Shown in pieces: positions 1 to 10,242 of a stretch of DNA of 64,000 nt. The translations under genes were made by a program, and so were the position numbers. Position 1 is the stretch's first letter. Each line of letters begins with the position of its first letter. The notes under the pieces were generated by a model. The model was given only the letters and a program-made list of their open reading frames with translations, made no database searches and had not been told where the DNA came from. The stretch covers positions 700,001 to 764,000 of the forward strand of contig CAHIKZ030000129.1 in assembly GCA_903632075.3 (NCBI GenBank), given 5' to 3'. Origin of the DNA: Acanthosepion pharaonis. Taxonomy: Eukaryota; Mollusca; Cephalopoda; Sepiida; Sepiidae.

Positions 1-222
1 GGACACCAGTCGAAAATGCCTAACTATGACCTCAACCAATAAGCCCTGAAAACATATATGGTTGTTACTCATATTGTCTTTTCAGGAAAAGAAATTAGTG
101 AAGCCTAGTGACAGGAGCTCCATCCCACTTCTTCATTGCACTAAGAAGGGTAGCGTTGGAGGCGTGTCTTAATGTCTGCGGTAATGGCCAAATGAAGAAC
201 TCAATTTCTGGATAACCCACAG

Positions 223-310
223 AATATAGTAAGCTTGGATCATGTGGTTTATATAGTAAGTTTGGATCATATGGCTTATATAGTAACCTTGGATCATGTA
301 GCTTATTGGA
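223..310. repeat. 30-bp minisatellite, three copies
   Basis: Three tandem copies of a 30-base unit containing TTGGATCATGTGGTTTATAT. Because 30 is a multiple of three, a short minus-strand frame stays open through it with repeated LLYKP-DPN residues. No gene is supported here. The period equals that of the larger, unrelated-looking array starting about 300 bases downstream. Confidence 0.8.
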
Positions 311-627
311 GGGGTTACGGTCTTCCACATTAAAATAGTTTTTACATTTTGAATTTGTGTAGTGGGAAATAACTTTTTATTTAAAGTAAAAGTTGTTACA
401 TCAAACTTGTCTTAAATTAAAAGCTTTTTCTTTTCTTTTTCTTTTTTGTCAAGTAAAACGAATTTAACATATCCCAAAACCTGTAGTATTTTTAAAAATG
501 TAAATAAAATCGAATGGTGATTAATCTTTAATGTAATTTAAATTTACTTCAAGATCAGCAAATGCAACTTTATTTTTTTCAACACACACAAAACCATTGG
601 CTATCTTTTTTCTTACAAAGAGTTTTG

Positions 628-1735
628 GATCTTGTCAAGATTAGCGAACCCAGTTATCCCCATGTCAAGCGTAGCGAACCCAATTATCACCATGTCAAGA
701 TTAGCGAACCCAATTATCCACATGTAAAGAATAGCGAACCAAATTATCTCCATGTCCAGATTAGCGAACCCAATTATCCCCATATTAAGATTAGCGAACC
801 CAATTATCACCATGTCAAGATTAGGGAACCCAATTATCTCCATGTCAAGATTAGCGAACCCAATTATCCCCTAGTAAAGCATAGCGAACCCAACTATCTC
901 CATGGGAAGATTAGCGAACCCAATTATCCCCATATCAAGATTAGCGAAACCAATTATCTCCATGTCAAGATTAGCGAACCCAATTATCATCACGTCCAGA
1001 TTAGCGAACCCAATTATCCCCTTGTAAAGAATAGCGAACCCAACTATCTCCATGGGGAGATTAGCGAAACCAATTATCCCCATGTCAAGATTAGCGAACC
1101 CAATTATCCCCATGTCAAGTTTAACGAACCCAATTATCTCCATCTCAAAATTAGCGAAACCAATTATCCCCATGTAAAGAATAGCGAACCCAATTATCCC
1201 CTTGTAGAGAATAGCGAACCAAATTATCTCCATATCCAGATTAGCGAACCCAATTATCCCCATGTCAAGATTAGCGAACCCAATTATCTCCATGTCAAGA
1301 GTAGCGAACCAAATTATCCCCTTGTAGAGAATATCGAACCCAATTATATCCATGGAAAAATTAGCGAACTCAAGTATCCCCATGTCAAGATTACCTAACC
1401 CAATTATCCCCATGTCAAGATTAGCGAACCCAATTATCCCCATGTCAAGTTTAACGAACCCAATTATCTCCATGTCAAGATTAGCGAACCCAATTATCCC
1501 CTTGTAAAGAATAGCGAACCCAATTATCCTCATAGGAAGATTAGCGAACCCAAGTATCTCCATGGCAAGATAAGCGAACCCAATTATCCCCATGTAGAGA
1601 ATAGCGAACCCAATTATCCCCATGTAGAGAATAGCGAACCCAATTATCCCTATGTCCAGATTAGCGAACCCAATTGTCCCCATGTAAAGAATAGCGAACC
1701 CAATTCTCCCCATGGCGAGATCAGCGAACCCTTTA
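628..1735 (+). repeat. 30-bp minisatellite array, about 37 units
   Basis: About 37 tandem 30-base units with consensus core TTAGCGAACCCAATTATCCC followed by CATGTCAAGA. Units carry recurring variant types (for example CTTGTAAAGAAT and CATGGGGAGATT), and one variant pair recurs 150 bases apart (about 870 and 1018), so variants are arranged in a higher order. Both strands are open over long stretches: plus 562-1398 reads ISEPNYPHVK repeats and minus 871-1713 reads MGIIGFANLD repeats. That follows from a period divisible by three and does not argue for a protein. No promoter or splice context was recognised. Confidence 0.92.
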
Positions 1736-1796
1736 CATGAAAAAAAAAACAGCTAAAATAACTTAGTTATTGAAAGGATATTGTATGGTGATTGCA

Positions 1797-2050
1797 TTAT
1801 AGAACCCCAATTATATTTCGTTTAGATTTAGCAAAAAATGAATCTTTCTTTAATGTTACATTTCTTTTGTACCTTGAACAGTCTTTCATTTGGTACTTCC
1901 ACACATAACCGTCCAGAGAGTCACTGCACTTTGCCCAATTCATAAATGTATTACATGATCGACATTTTAATTCCAGTCGAATAAGTGCTTTGTTCTTCAT
2001 CAAGTCAATCACTGGTAAGCTATACTCCCAAAGTAATAGCTTCACAACCT
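1797..2050 (-). pseudogene. Merlin (IS1016/ISXO2-like) transposase N-terminal fragment
   Basis: An 82-residue minus-strand frame with a zinc-ribbon-like segment CRSCNTFM, then KCSDSLDGYVWKYQMKDC and KDSFFAKSK. This order (CxxC, DGYxWxC-like, a second Cys, then SFF) is what I know from the N-terminus of Merlin-class and ISXO2-like transposases. The DDE catalytic domain is absent, so the fragment is truncated and non-functional. It is not joined to other coding sequence. Confidence 0.5.
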
Positions 2051-2181
2051 CCGTTGAACGTAGATCTATCCATCTTGAGGGTTCCTAGATATTTGAATTA
2101 ATAAATTAAAACCAGTATGTGACAACAACTATTGTACCTTAAAGTTACTTGCACCAAAATGTACGTGTCTAGAACAGTGAA

Positions 2182-2278
2182 CCCGATTACTCTCATGTAA
2201 AGAATAACGAACCCAATCATCTTGTAAAGAATAGCAAACCGTACAGTGAGTGGGTTCGCTAAACTTGACAAGATCCGG
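2182..2278. repeat. Outlying fragments of the 30-bp minisatellite, one inverted
   Basis: Degenerate forward units (GAACCCGATTACTCTCATGT and so on) are followed at about 2250-2278 by a reverse-oriented piece. Read on the minus strand it gives GGATCTTGTCAAGTTTAGCG, nearly identical to the left edge of the main array at about 628-650. The array edge is therefore repeated in inverted orientation about 1.6 kb away. Confidence 0.75.
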
Positions 2279-2578
2279 TTTTCTTTTTACATTAGGGGTC
2301 ATTAATCCTTACAGTCTATTGATCACTACAAAATCATCGATCTCCAGGCATGAAAAAAAAACAATAATTATTTAAGTTAAGGGTAGAAATTCCTAAGTCC
2401 TTTTCTTTCATTATTGTTTCTCGAAAAGATTCATTTTAGCGCGTTGTTCTTCTTGTTTCAATTCCCTATCTCCATACATTTTTTACGGCTTATCAACCCA
2501 TTTAAAGCCAGAAAATAGTTTTGAGGTTGTAAGATTTATCTATTTTTTTATAATAATGATTTAATGATACAAGTTTTA

Positions 2579-2862
2579 TTAACCCATAACTGGGTGGGGT
2601 GGGGGGTTTGGAAGAAATAGATTCATACCTTTCTCAACGGTATTTGTGCGTAAGTGAATATAACGAACCGAACGGAAATTGGAACTCTGCTCACAGATTA
2701 ACAATTCCGAACCATTATTCATTACATCGCCCGCACATTCAAGCTGACAGAACCTGGTATTCCCAAACGGTCACCCATCTAGGTATTGACTAGGCTCGAC
2801 GTTGCTTAACTTCGGTGACCGTACGGAAAACCGTGTTTGAACGTGATGTGGTCGCAAGCCAA
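2579..2862 (-). mobile_element. Chimeric SINE: 5S rRNA head, tRNA-like unit, SINE-3 tail
   Basis: Read on the minus strand, the element starts with a near-full-length 5S rRNA-like sequence. A degenerate tRNA-like stretch follows (about 2735-2680: GTAATGAATAATGG and, in the B-box position, GAGTTCCAATTTCC). It ends with the tail TTCGTTATATTCACTTACGC, then a C-rich stretch and a CCCAGTTATGGGTTAAT end. The tRNA-like part and tail match the SINE-3 copies at 45.3 and 55.2 kb, which lack the 5S part in what I can see. The 5S/tRNA chimeric head resembles the architecture of the DeuSINE/AmnSINE1 group. Family assignment is inference. Confidence 0.7.
2740..2861 (-). pseudogene. 5S rRNA-derived sequence (SINE head)
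   Basis: On the minus strand this holds the recognisable 5S rRNA internal-promoter and 3' sequence: GGTCACCGAAGTTAAGCAAC, GTCGAGCC, then ATGGGTGACCGTTTGGGAAT and ACCAGGTTCTGTCAGC. The 5' end (GCTTGCGACCACATCACGTT) aligns with the usual GTCTACGACCATACCACGTT. Scattered substitutions, and fusion to a SINE tail where a terminator should be, mark it as a SINE head or pseudogene and not a working 5S gene. Confidence 0.85.
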
Positions 2863-2980
2863 ATATTTCTATACGAGACACGTTTGTTGTAGTAGTAATT
2901 ATGATAACGACGGCGACAACTAATTACAAATAAATTAATATACCTGTTCACTGAATTTATTGACATCAGTGAAACGGATG

Positions 2981-3119
2981 AGGCATCGCGACGTGGTGTA
3001 ATTGTTAGAAAGCTTGTTTCGCTAAAACAATTACAACTGAGTAGTGAGTTCGATCATCAGTGGGTGCTCCATACTTTCGGCCTTGTGCCACATCTAAGCT
3101 ACACTTAGAAAATCATTTA
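2981..3119 (+). mobile_element. SINE-1 copy (tRNA-derived)
   Basis: tRNA-like head with an A-box-like stretch (GTGTAATTGTTAGAAAGC) and a B-box-like stretch (AGTTCGATCATCAG), then the family tail CGGCCTTGTGCCACATCTAA and GCTACACTTAGAAAATCATT. About 139 bases. The next copy follows with no spacer. Confidence 0.85.
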
Positions 3120-3250
3120 GGCACGTGGTTTAATGGTTAGCAAGCTTGTCTCGCCAGATCAGTTACGACTGAAAAGTGAGTTCTTTCCTCAATAGGTGCC
3201 CTATACTTTCGGCCTTGTGCCACATCTAAGCTACCTTTAGAAAATCATTT
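3120..3250 (+). mobile_element. SINE-1 copy, second in tandem
   Basis: A full copy of the same family begins directly after the previous one (GCACGTGGTTTAATGGTTAG) and ends at the same tail (AGAAAATCATTT). The B box has decayed to GTTCTTTCCTC. The tandem arrangement suggests an unequal duplication or an insertion at the tail. Confidence 0.85.
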
Positions 3251-3282
3251 CTGAGTTCAATCCTCACTGGGTGCCTCATTTA
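3251..3282 (+). repeat. SINE-1 partial third unit
   Basis: Only the B-box region and following bases (GAGTTCAATCCTCACTGGGT) of a third SINE-1 unit remain, in register behind the second copy. Confidence 0.65.
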
Positions 3283-4835
3283 CTTTTGAACGATGAATTA
3301 GCTTCGAGATCCACAAATGTATCAATGAGTTCATCTTTTGAGATTCGGTGTTTTGAGTTTCCCATTCCAAACTACGTATTTATTTTAGCCAGCCTAATAT
3401 AGTCATCGAGCCACTAGATAGTCCTATGGATCCCCAGGGGTCAATATATACCACTTTGGGAACCTTTGTTCTAGATTAGCGGGCCATCTATTTCCGTCCT
3501 TTACACCAATGGCGCGACAACCCCCCCCGGCTGTGCAGTATGCAATGCAGCTATTTCATTACGGACCCCGAAGAGAGCCGTAAAATTAGTCTAAAAAGAT
3601 CCTACTTTTTCGACGTTCTGTTATAGTCTGGATGACGAGATGAGTCTGTTATGCGTTGACTTCATCTAGAGAGATCAGGCGCCCGGCTTATGAGCGTTCT
3701 GTCCGACTCCATTCATCGCTATCGCCAGCCTGACTTTTAATTTGTCTTTATTTGTTTATTTCAATCAAATACTTTAGAAATTCTCATATGTAGTGAAAAC
3801 GGTACGAAACAGAAGCTATCTTAAGCGATAACGTATATTATTACCTAATTGCTGTTGATAAGTTATAACATGAAGAACAGGAAATATTACAAAAAGCTTG
3901 AACTACATAGAAATATTCTTGCCATAATTTCCGATCCTTAATCCGGGTTTTTTTTTATCTTTTTTATTTTTATTTTTAGTGTTCTTTCATAATAAAGGGC
4001 TTTTATAACCCAATACGCTTTAAGGAAAAAAAAAAAGTTTGCATTAATTTTCTGATATTTCTGAACGCCTCCTATCTAGCAGAAGTGCAAAAAAAAATTG
4101 TACCACCTTAGATTGTTTGGGAAAAGGTCCGATAGTCATTGAAAGGATTCCTGATAATTTCTGCCATAAAAAATACAAAAAAAATGTACTCACAAGTACA
4201 ACTCACACATTACGAAGAGCTTTATCTAAAATATGTTTGATCTTGGGGTTTTTTTGGGGTTTTTTTTTATTTACAAAAAATGATTAGTGGAAAATGTCAT
4301 GAAGCCATTTCTGACCTTAGGTCCCTAGATGTGAGCCAGATGTGTATACAACAGAAATAAAAGAAAAAAACAATAATCATTTGTTTTGTTTTGTTTTGTT
4401 TTTTTGTTGTTTTTTGTTGTTGTTTTTTTCCTTAGCACGTGGGTTATGCGTTCATATCAATATCATATTTTCCATATCGACTCCACAACAAGAATTGCCT
4501 TGAACACACACATAATCACCACTTTTTTGTAGGCTTATCACAGTTTCCAAATCTTAGGAGTGTTTTGTTTATTTTTCATTTATTCATTTTTTTTAGGTTT
4601 AGTTTTCATGACCCACCACCCGCTTAAACCCCAGGTTTGACTAAATAAATAACTGATAGCTTATACAACGGAAAAGGTCAAATTGGGATATATGGTAAGC
4701 TTACATAAAATAAAAAAGGATATACAAATAATCGTATAATGTATATTGGGAACAAACGCTTTGTATGTGAATAGATGACGAATTAAGTACACCAAAATAG
4801 AAAGTGGGGAGCGACAACTCTTTTTTTTTTTCAGT
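3283..4835. other. No gene recognised
   Basis: AT-rich sequence with poly-T runs (about 3945-3990, 4240-4280, 4380-4430). A moderately GC-rich patch at 3480-3720 has a C8 run but no coding or repeat signature I can name. A short stretch near 3430-3475 weakly resembles a hAT transposon end. Confidence 0.5.
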
Positions 4836-4970
4836 TGTCCAGTAAGACGATTCTGGAAGAATTAAAGTACCTACAAAGATTTATTAATAAAATACGCTAC
4901 GCAGACGGTAGTGTGTTGATAGTATTTCGAGAAGGAAGACTAAAACTATTTGCTGAGTCTCCGCTTGCAA
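4836..4970 (+). pseudogene. LINE-A reverse transcriptase fragment
   Basis: Contains INKIRYADGSVLIVFREGRL, a decayed version of the RT palm-domain segment NIRYADDTVLIADTEKKL seen in the LINE-A copy at 13.67 kb. The catalytic second Asp is replaced by Gly. The preceding bases match those before the same domain in the LINE-A copy at 58.1 kb. Only about 130 bases survive. Confidence 0.6.
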
Positions 4971-5234
4971 AATTGAATTCATTCCGATTTTCCATGCCAT
5001 TATTTTGCATACGTGTATCTGGGAACGTTATGTTTCTCCGGCTCCTCCTCTTTCATATTGTAGATGGTTGCTATAAAAACAAGTTTTGATGCAATTTCCT
5101 CTGGGTGGCGTAACCAATGTCTGGCAAACTTCATCCTTCCGAATGTTATCTTCTTTGAAACTAGGATTAGCTTTCCGTAGAGTTGGGCGCATAAAATTCT
5201 TCAATGATAATGAATTCCTATAAAAAATACCAAC

Positions 5235-5345
5235 CGTTCTGGGTATGACGATAAACTACATCCGGCAGTAAGGCCTGTGAGCGGAAGGTTTCGTAGCCTT
5301 CTGGTTGGTAAACTACAACCCTGCGTCTCGCATTTTCATTTTAGG
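5235..5345 (+). repeat. Dispersed repeat F, copy 1
   Basis: Shares the stretch GGGTATGACGATAAACTACA-TCCGGCAGTAAGGCCT with a copy at 13392-13505, with decaying similarity after it. Two copies in one window indicate an interspersed repeat. I cannot assign a class. Confidence 0.6.
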
Positions 5346-5440
5346 GAGTTTGGCAAACCTATTGCTGCCGCTCATTCGTGCAACTCATAAAATCAACCTG
5401 ATTAAAAGAAGAACGAGTGTACTGTGTATCCGATCGTAGG

Positions 5441-6702
5441 GGAGTTATAACTCTGAGTAAATAATTATAAACTCCTAACATTTATATAGGCAAAGATAAA
5501 TAAATAAAAATTAATTATATTTTCATAAATAAGTATAATAAAATAATTATAGCAATTATAATTATCATTAATTCACTCATTCTAAACCACCGAGAATCGA
5601 CCCCACTTTTCTCCTCTACACACACACGTAAGCTTCTCACTATCGGACATGCAGTCAAGACGGACAGGCCGTTAATACGTGCTTCAACGAAAATTTCGGT
5701 TCCTTTTTCTTTTTCAGGCCATAATAGTTACATTTATCTTTTAGCACTTTACAAAAATTCGAGGTAAGAAAATCTAAAAAATTTCTTGTATTTTCCGACT
5801 AAATTATCTGAACACTCATTGCACACATAAAGTTTTTCTCGTCTGAGTCCATCATTCAAATCTATAAATCAACCATTCGTCCTTGCATGGAATATTGCTG
5901 TCCTATAGGGTCTGGTGCTTCCACTATACGTCTCGAGGTCCTTGACAAAATCCAGAGACGAATATGCAAGATGATAGTTCCTGATCTGGCATCTAGTCTA
6001 CAATCGCTATCCCACAGAATTGCCATGACCTCCCTCTGTCTATTCTACAAATATTTTCACGGCAACTATTCCGACGAGCTACTTTGGCTGGTTCCCGGAC
6101 TATATGAATTTAAACGAGCTACTAGGCTGGCATCTCGGTCCCACCCTTTCAATGTCAAAACGGTTAAATGTAACCGTTTCTTCTTCTCAAACAGCTTATC
6201 GTCCCGCACTTCCCGTCTGTAGAACTCCCTTCCCCTTACTTGCTTCCCCGATGACTATAATCTTCAAATATTCAAGTCTAATGTCAATCGACATCTGATA
6301 TCCTGCGCTTGTTCCCCGTCCTTCGCTGTATCCTTTACTCAAACACGTCTCTTTAATCTTGTTCTCAATCCTCTGTAACCGTTTGCGTGCTAGTGGCCCT
6401 CCTGCCTTGGGGTGAATTGCCTTAAAAAATAAAAAGAAAAAAGGTAACAAACACACGAGAAAGACTGTGTACACTTTATTTACTTGTTATCTTATTCTGT
6501 CGGATTCCGATCCATAATTGATCCAAACTCAAAATGTTACTCAATATTACTTTCTCTTGTGTCTCCAACACTACGTAACAACCAGATAATAAATAATACA
6601 CGTTTTGTCGTTTCCACGTCTTGTTGTTTCTCAAATTTATAAGTATTTTTGGATATATAAATGTTAGGAGGTTTATAATTATTTACTCAGAGTTATAACT
6701 CC
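5441..6702. mobile_element. 1.26-kb element with 48-bp terminal inverted repeats
   Basis: The left arm 5441-5488 (starting GGAGTTATAACTCTGAGTAA) is the reverse complement of 6654-6702, with a single inserted base and otherwise no difference that I see. The arms enclose AT-rich sequence plus a 3' LINE-C fragment. No transposase frame is present, so this is either a non-autonomous DNA element that captured or received a LINE insertion, or an inverted duplication flanking it. No clear target-site duplication was found. Confidence 0.7.
5862..6445 (+). pseudogene. LINE-C 3' end (RT C-terminal region and 3' UTR)
   Basis: The frame 5887-6222 gives MEYCCPIGSGASTIRLEVLD, KIQRRICKMI, SLQSLSHR, FYKYFHGNYSDEL and FKRATRLASRSHPF, ending SSRTSRL. 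This is the C-terminal end of CR1/Jockey-superfamily RT proteins as I know them. A frameshift follows, after which another frame resumes NSLPLTCFPDDYNLQIFKSN. The 3' UTR ends near TTGGGGTGAATTGCCTTAAA, an end shared by the copies at 37.4, 49.7 and 53.3 kb. It is 5'-truncated as usual for LINEs. Confidence 0.8.
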
Positions 6703-7164
6703 TTTACACGACATATTGCTGTTCCTACGCGAGTTCATCTGTGACGGCAATATAAAAATCTCAACATAACCTTAATTTTGCAATTCCACATGCATTCAGC
6801 CGAGTTAGAAGCTTAAATGGATCAACATCCAACATACCAATATTCTCCAGTGTCAATCCTCAGTCATTGCTCATTACATTATATAACTGATTTGAGATAC
6901 AAAAATAAATCCATGTTACTAGCTCGGTAAAGGACCGCACTTTTTTCTATGTATTAAACTACTTGAAATATATCTCGTTGTATTTTTTTCTATTTCCCTT
7001 CAGAAAAATTATTCTAGTCTTAATCTGAATGCTCCTTTCATTGGAAGAAAAAAGATGAAATTTTAAGAAAGTTTGACTGAAGCGTTACATTCGGGCGAAA
7101 CTTTAATCAGGTGGAGACTTGATTATATTTTCAATTTTACAGAAAGTAGCTTTTATCTCCCAAA
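6703..7164. other. No gene recognised
   Basis: Unremarkable AT-rich sequence with no coding, RNA or repeat signature that I can support. Confidence 0.5.
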
Positions 7165-7408
7165 ACATCTGAAACTAATACTGGAAGCAAATATGAGAAG
7201 GAGAGAATAAAAATAAATGAGAGAGGGGGAATGAGAGAGGGAGAAAGAAGAGCAAAGGGAAGAATGTTGAAAGGAGTTGGAGTAAGAACCAAAAGATGTT
7301 TTAAAAGGGGAGGCTGAAGGTGAAAACGTAATGAAGACAAAAGGAAGAGAGATGAAAGAAGGTATACAAAGGAAAGAAATAAAACAAAGCACAGTATAAA
7401 AGGGAAGT

Positions 7409-7444
<36 letters not shown>

Positions 7445-7500
7445 GGGGGAGTGAAAGCAAAAAGGAAAATAGATATAATCGAAGGAGAAGAAAAGAGTGA
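7165..7500 (+). repeat. Purine-rich tract with (GA)n
   Basis: About 330 bases with a strong A/G bias on the plus strand, including a (GA)14-like run near 7411-7440 and a G-rich end. Long minus-strand frames of Ser/Leu/Phe are a by-product of this composition. Confidence 0.8.
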
Positions 7501-9404
7501 AAATTTAGTTGAACAGAGAGATTAATTTATAAAGTTCGGTCTGAGGTCATATTTTCACTTCATCGACTTCGAACAGTTTTAGCGGCTTGCGGTGTAGGGA
7601 GAAGGACCTGCGGGAGTAAAACGATATGAGGTGAGGTCGGGGGGTTTGGGGGTGTAATGATATCAATAAAAACTGCGGATGGATTGAGGTGGTCGGGACC
7701 AGGCTTTACATTTTGTATGAGTTTGTGTTTTGGAGAATGATAGGTTTAGGGAGTGACAGGGTTGGGTCAGATAGGGCAGAGGTGTGTCGGGGAAGAATTT
7801 GCTACAAACAGGACCACTTAGTTCCACACCAAATCACCAGACAACAAACAATCGGGAGTAAGGATGATAGAAATAAGGTAAGTAAGTGGGTGGGTGGGTT
7901 GTCGAAGAAGTCCGCTTCGCGTAATGGAAATGATCGCCATCTTAGCTAAAAATGCCGCCATTTTAACTAAAATGGCCGCCCGGGTCGTAGACGATTAGAG
8001 TTTATGTCTTGGCTATGTTGTTATGTTCGTAATAATAACCCAATCTCGTTTCGGACGATAAAAGATTGTAATGATCTTTTTCTTGAAGTTTTTGTTTTTT
8101 GGTTGCTTGTTTTTTTGTTTTTTGTTGTTTTTTTTTAACTTTAAGAAAGACCTGTAAGAGTGTTTGCTTAGTTGGTTAGAAGACTTGTCCTTTTTACAAG
8201 AAAAGACATTTTTGTTTTCATTTTAAAAAAAGAAAGAAAGAAAAAAACTGACATCCATCACACGCTTTCATAATAAATCATGAATTCGCTAGTTCTCATT
8301 AAAAAGAAATTAGTTTTATACTGTAGTCAACTCTATTTTTTATATGACATTATAAAAAAAATACGGGTCAAGAAAAAATTCTAATTAAAGAGATACACAT
8401 ACAACAAGTATAGAAAGTATTTTCTGAAAAACAAAAAAGTATGTCGTTATAGTTTAGGATTGTTAGCCTGTTTTTAATCGCCTAAATTACTGAATTAAAA
8501 AAAAACGCCCATCTCATTAAATTTTATAGCAATTTTGTGCGAATACTATTTAATTGAAAGCGTTTAAAGTTAATAAAATATTTTGTGCCGGTAAAGTAGT
8601 AACTAGTTCAAACAACTTTACATTTTTTTTCCAAACAAATTCCGACTATTCAGATATTTCTCATATTTATTTATCGACTTTACATTTCACAATACGGCTA
8701 CACTGTGTGTGAATTATTCAAAATTGCCTTAGTGGCAAGACATACAATTTTTTTTTAATTTGAAAACGCCAGCTGCCTTTTATCATTGTTTATCGAAATT
8801 AAATTATCCCGAGAAATGAATATTCATAAGCCAAACGGATATCGCTGCCTCAGAATATTGATTTCTTTTTTCTCTTTTTATTGCGTTTCAGTACTATGGT
8901 ACTTTCTATGACCGCTTGCTGATTTGTCTTCAAAGTCTTTGTAAAGATTTTGTCATTCTGTCCTCATCCTTTCCAACCGACTGTTCTCGACGACATAGTG
9001 GTAAAAAAAACATCGAAAAAACGTAACTTTTCTGCAGTTAGAATTTTCATTTTAAAAAATTACACTATTCAAGTACTTATTAGAATTATGTACAGGTTAA
9101 AGGTGATGTCAGCTTATCTCCGAGCAGCCTTTGTGACCCTTCTCTCTTAACAGCTCCTTTAGTCCTCCCAAACGAACGTCACCTCCACTCATACATGTTT
9201 CCGACTTGATAACTTCTCCGGCTTTGATTTCTTGGCAACAACCTCAATTAGTAACGCTCTAGCTTGAGTTGTTCTCTGGTCTTTACTGGATGAAAAATAG
9301 TAACAAAAAATACATTTACTCCTCTGTTTACAATGGGATCCCCCACTTTACCTTGTGGTTTCCAACATTTACATGAATATTTTTCGGCAAACTTGGATCT
9401 TCTT
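7501..9404. other. No gene recognised
   Basis: 7560-7990 is moderately GC-rich with G runs and an imperfect 20-base direct repeat around 7935-7975 (GCCATCTTAGCTAAAA and GCCATTTTAACTAAAA). From 8000 onward it is AT-rich with A/T homopolymers. Short open frames (7689-7949, 8950-9150) show no recognisable domain. Confidence 0.5.
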
Positions 9405-9925
9405 GCCCGTAAATAATGGATTGTCAAAAGACGGTTTTTCCATTCACACCGCTATTATTTTAACTACTTTCACTCATCAACAATGTTTATTGTTTTAAAA
9501 AACGATTATTAGAATTGTAATAAAACCTAAACCTATGATGAAAGTGAATTTATACAATTTTTTTGTTCTTGAGAATTTACATTAAAATAAATAATCAGTA
9601 TTTATTTATTGGATTGTTTATTTACAAGAATAATTCCATATTAGGCCAACCGCAAATAATTAAATCTTTTTCTAATAAGAAGTCGACAAATTTTTAATTT
9701 TTGTGCCCGCAAAAAAAGGTGTGTCAAAAGAACAGCTTTTCCCTTGACACCACTATTATTTTTAACTACCTTCACTCTTTGGAAATGTTTATTTTTTAAA
9801 AAGCGATTATTAGAATTTTAATAAAACCAAGATATATGCAAGTAAATTTATACATGTCTTTGTTCTTGAAAATTGACAACAAAAATAATAAACGCTATTT
9901 ATTTATTAGATTGTCTAATTACGCT
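9405..9925 (+). repeat. Direct duplication of about 220 bp
   Basis: 9405-9625 and 9700-9925 are diverged direct copies. Both have a CCCGTAAATAATGG/CCCGCAAAAAAAGG start, TTTTTCCATTCACACC/TTTTCCCTTGACACC, ACGATTATTAGAAT and a TATTTATTTATTxGATTGT end, about 295 bases apart. A reverse-oriented version of the end (AACAATCTAATAAATAG) lies at about 10157. This looks like a decayed AT-rich transposable element; class unknown. Confidence 0.65.
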
Positions 9926-10207
9926 ATTTATTGGAATGTTTATCAAAACATCAGCTAATTGCCAGCCGTTTCAAACTTTATAAAATGGTAAATAATAAGG
10001 ATTCTCTTATAGATGTTTCACGTATTTTGATAATTTAGTAAATGTTTATAAATTGGTGAATAAAAATTGTTTTCGTATTTATGAATTAGTAAATGATATA
10101 AATTGCATTGCGTTAGTTTTAATACAATTGTATTAATTTGTAGAATGCTGTAAATAAACAATCTAATAAATAGTATTTAATATCTTCTTCTTCTATCTAT
10201 CTATCTA

Positions 10208-10242
<35 letters not shown>

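Noticed and set aside
562..1398. Long open frame of ISEPNYPHVK repeats as a protein gene
   Set aside because: The opposite strand is equally open; a 30-base period without stops gives this automatically, and no promoter, splice or domain evidence exists.
2740..2861. Functional 5S rRNA gene
   Set aside because: Multiple substitutions in the 5' half and direct fusion to a SINE body with no T-run terminator.
3425..3480. hAT-type transposon end
   Set aside because: Only a short resemblance (GTTCCCAAAGTGG on the minus strand) without a partner end or target duplication.
7689..7949. 86-residue frame in the GC-richer patch
   Set aside because: No domain, unusual residue order, no splice context.
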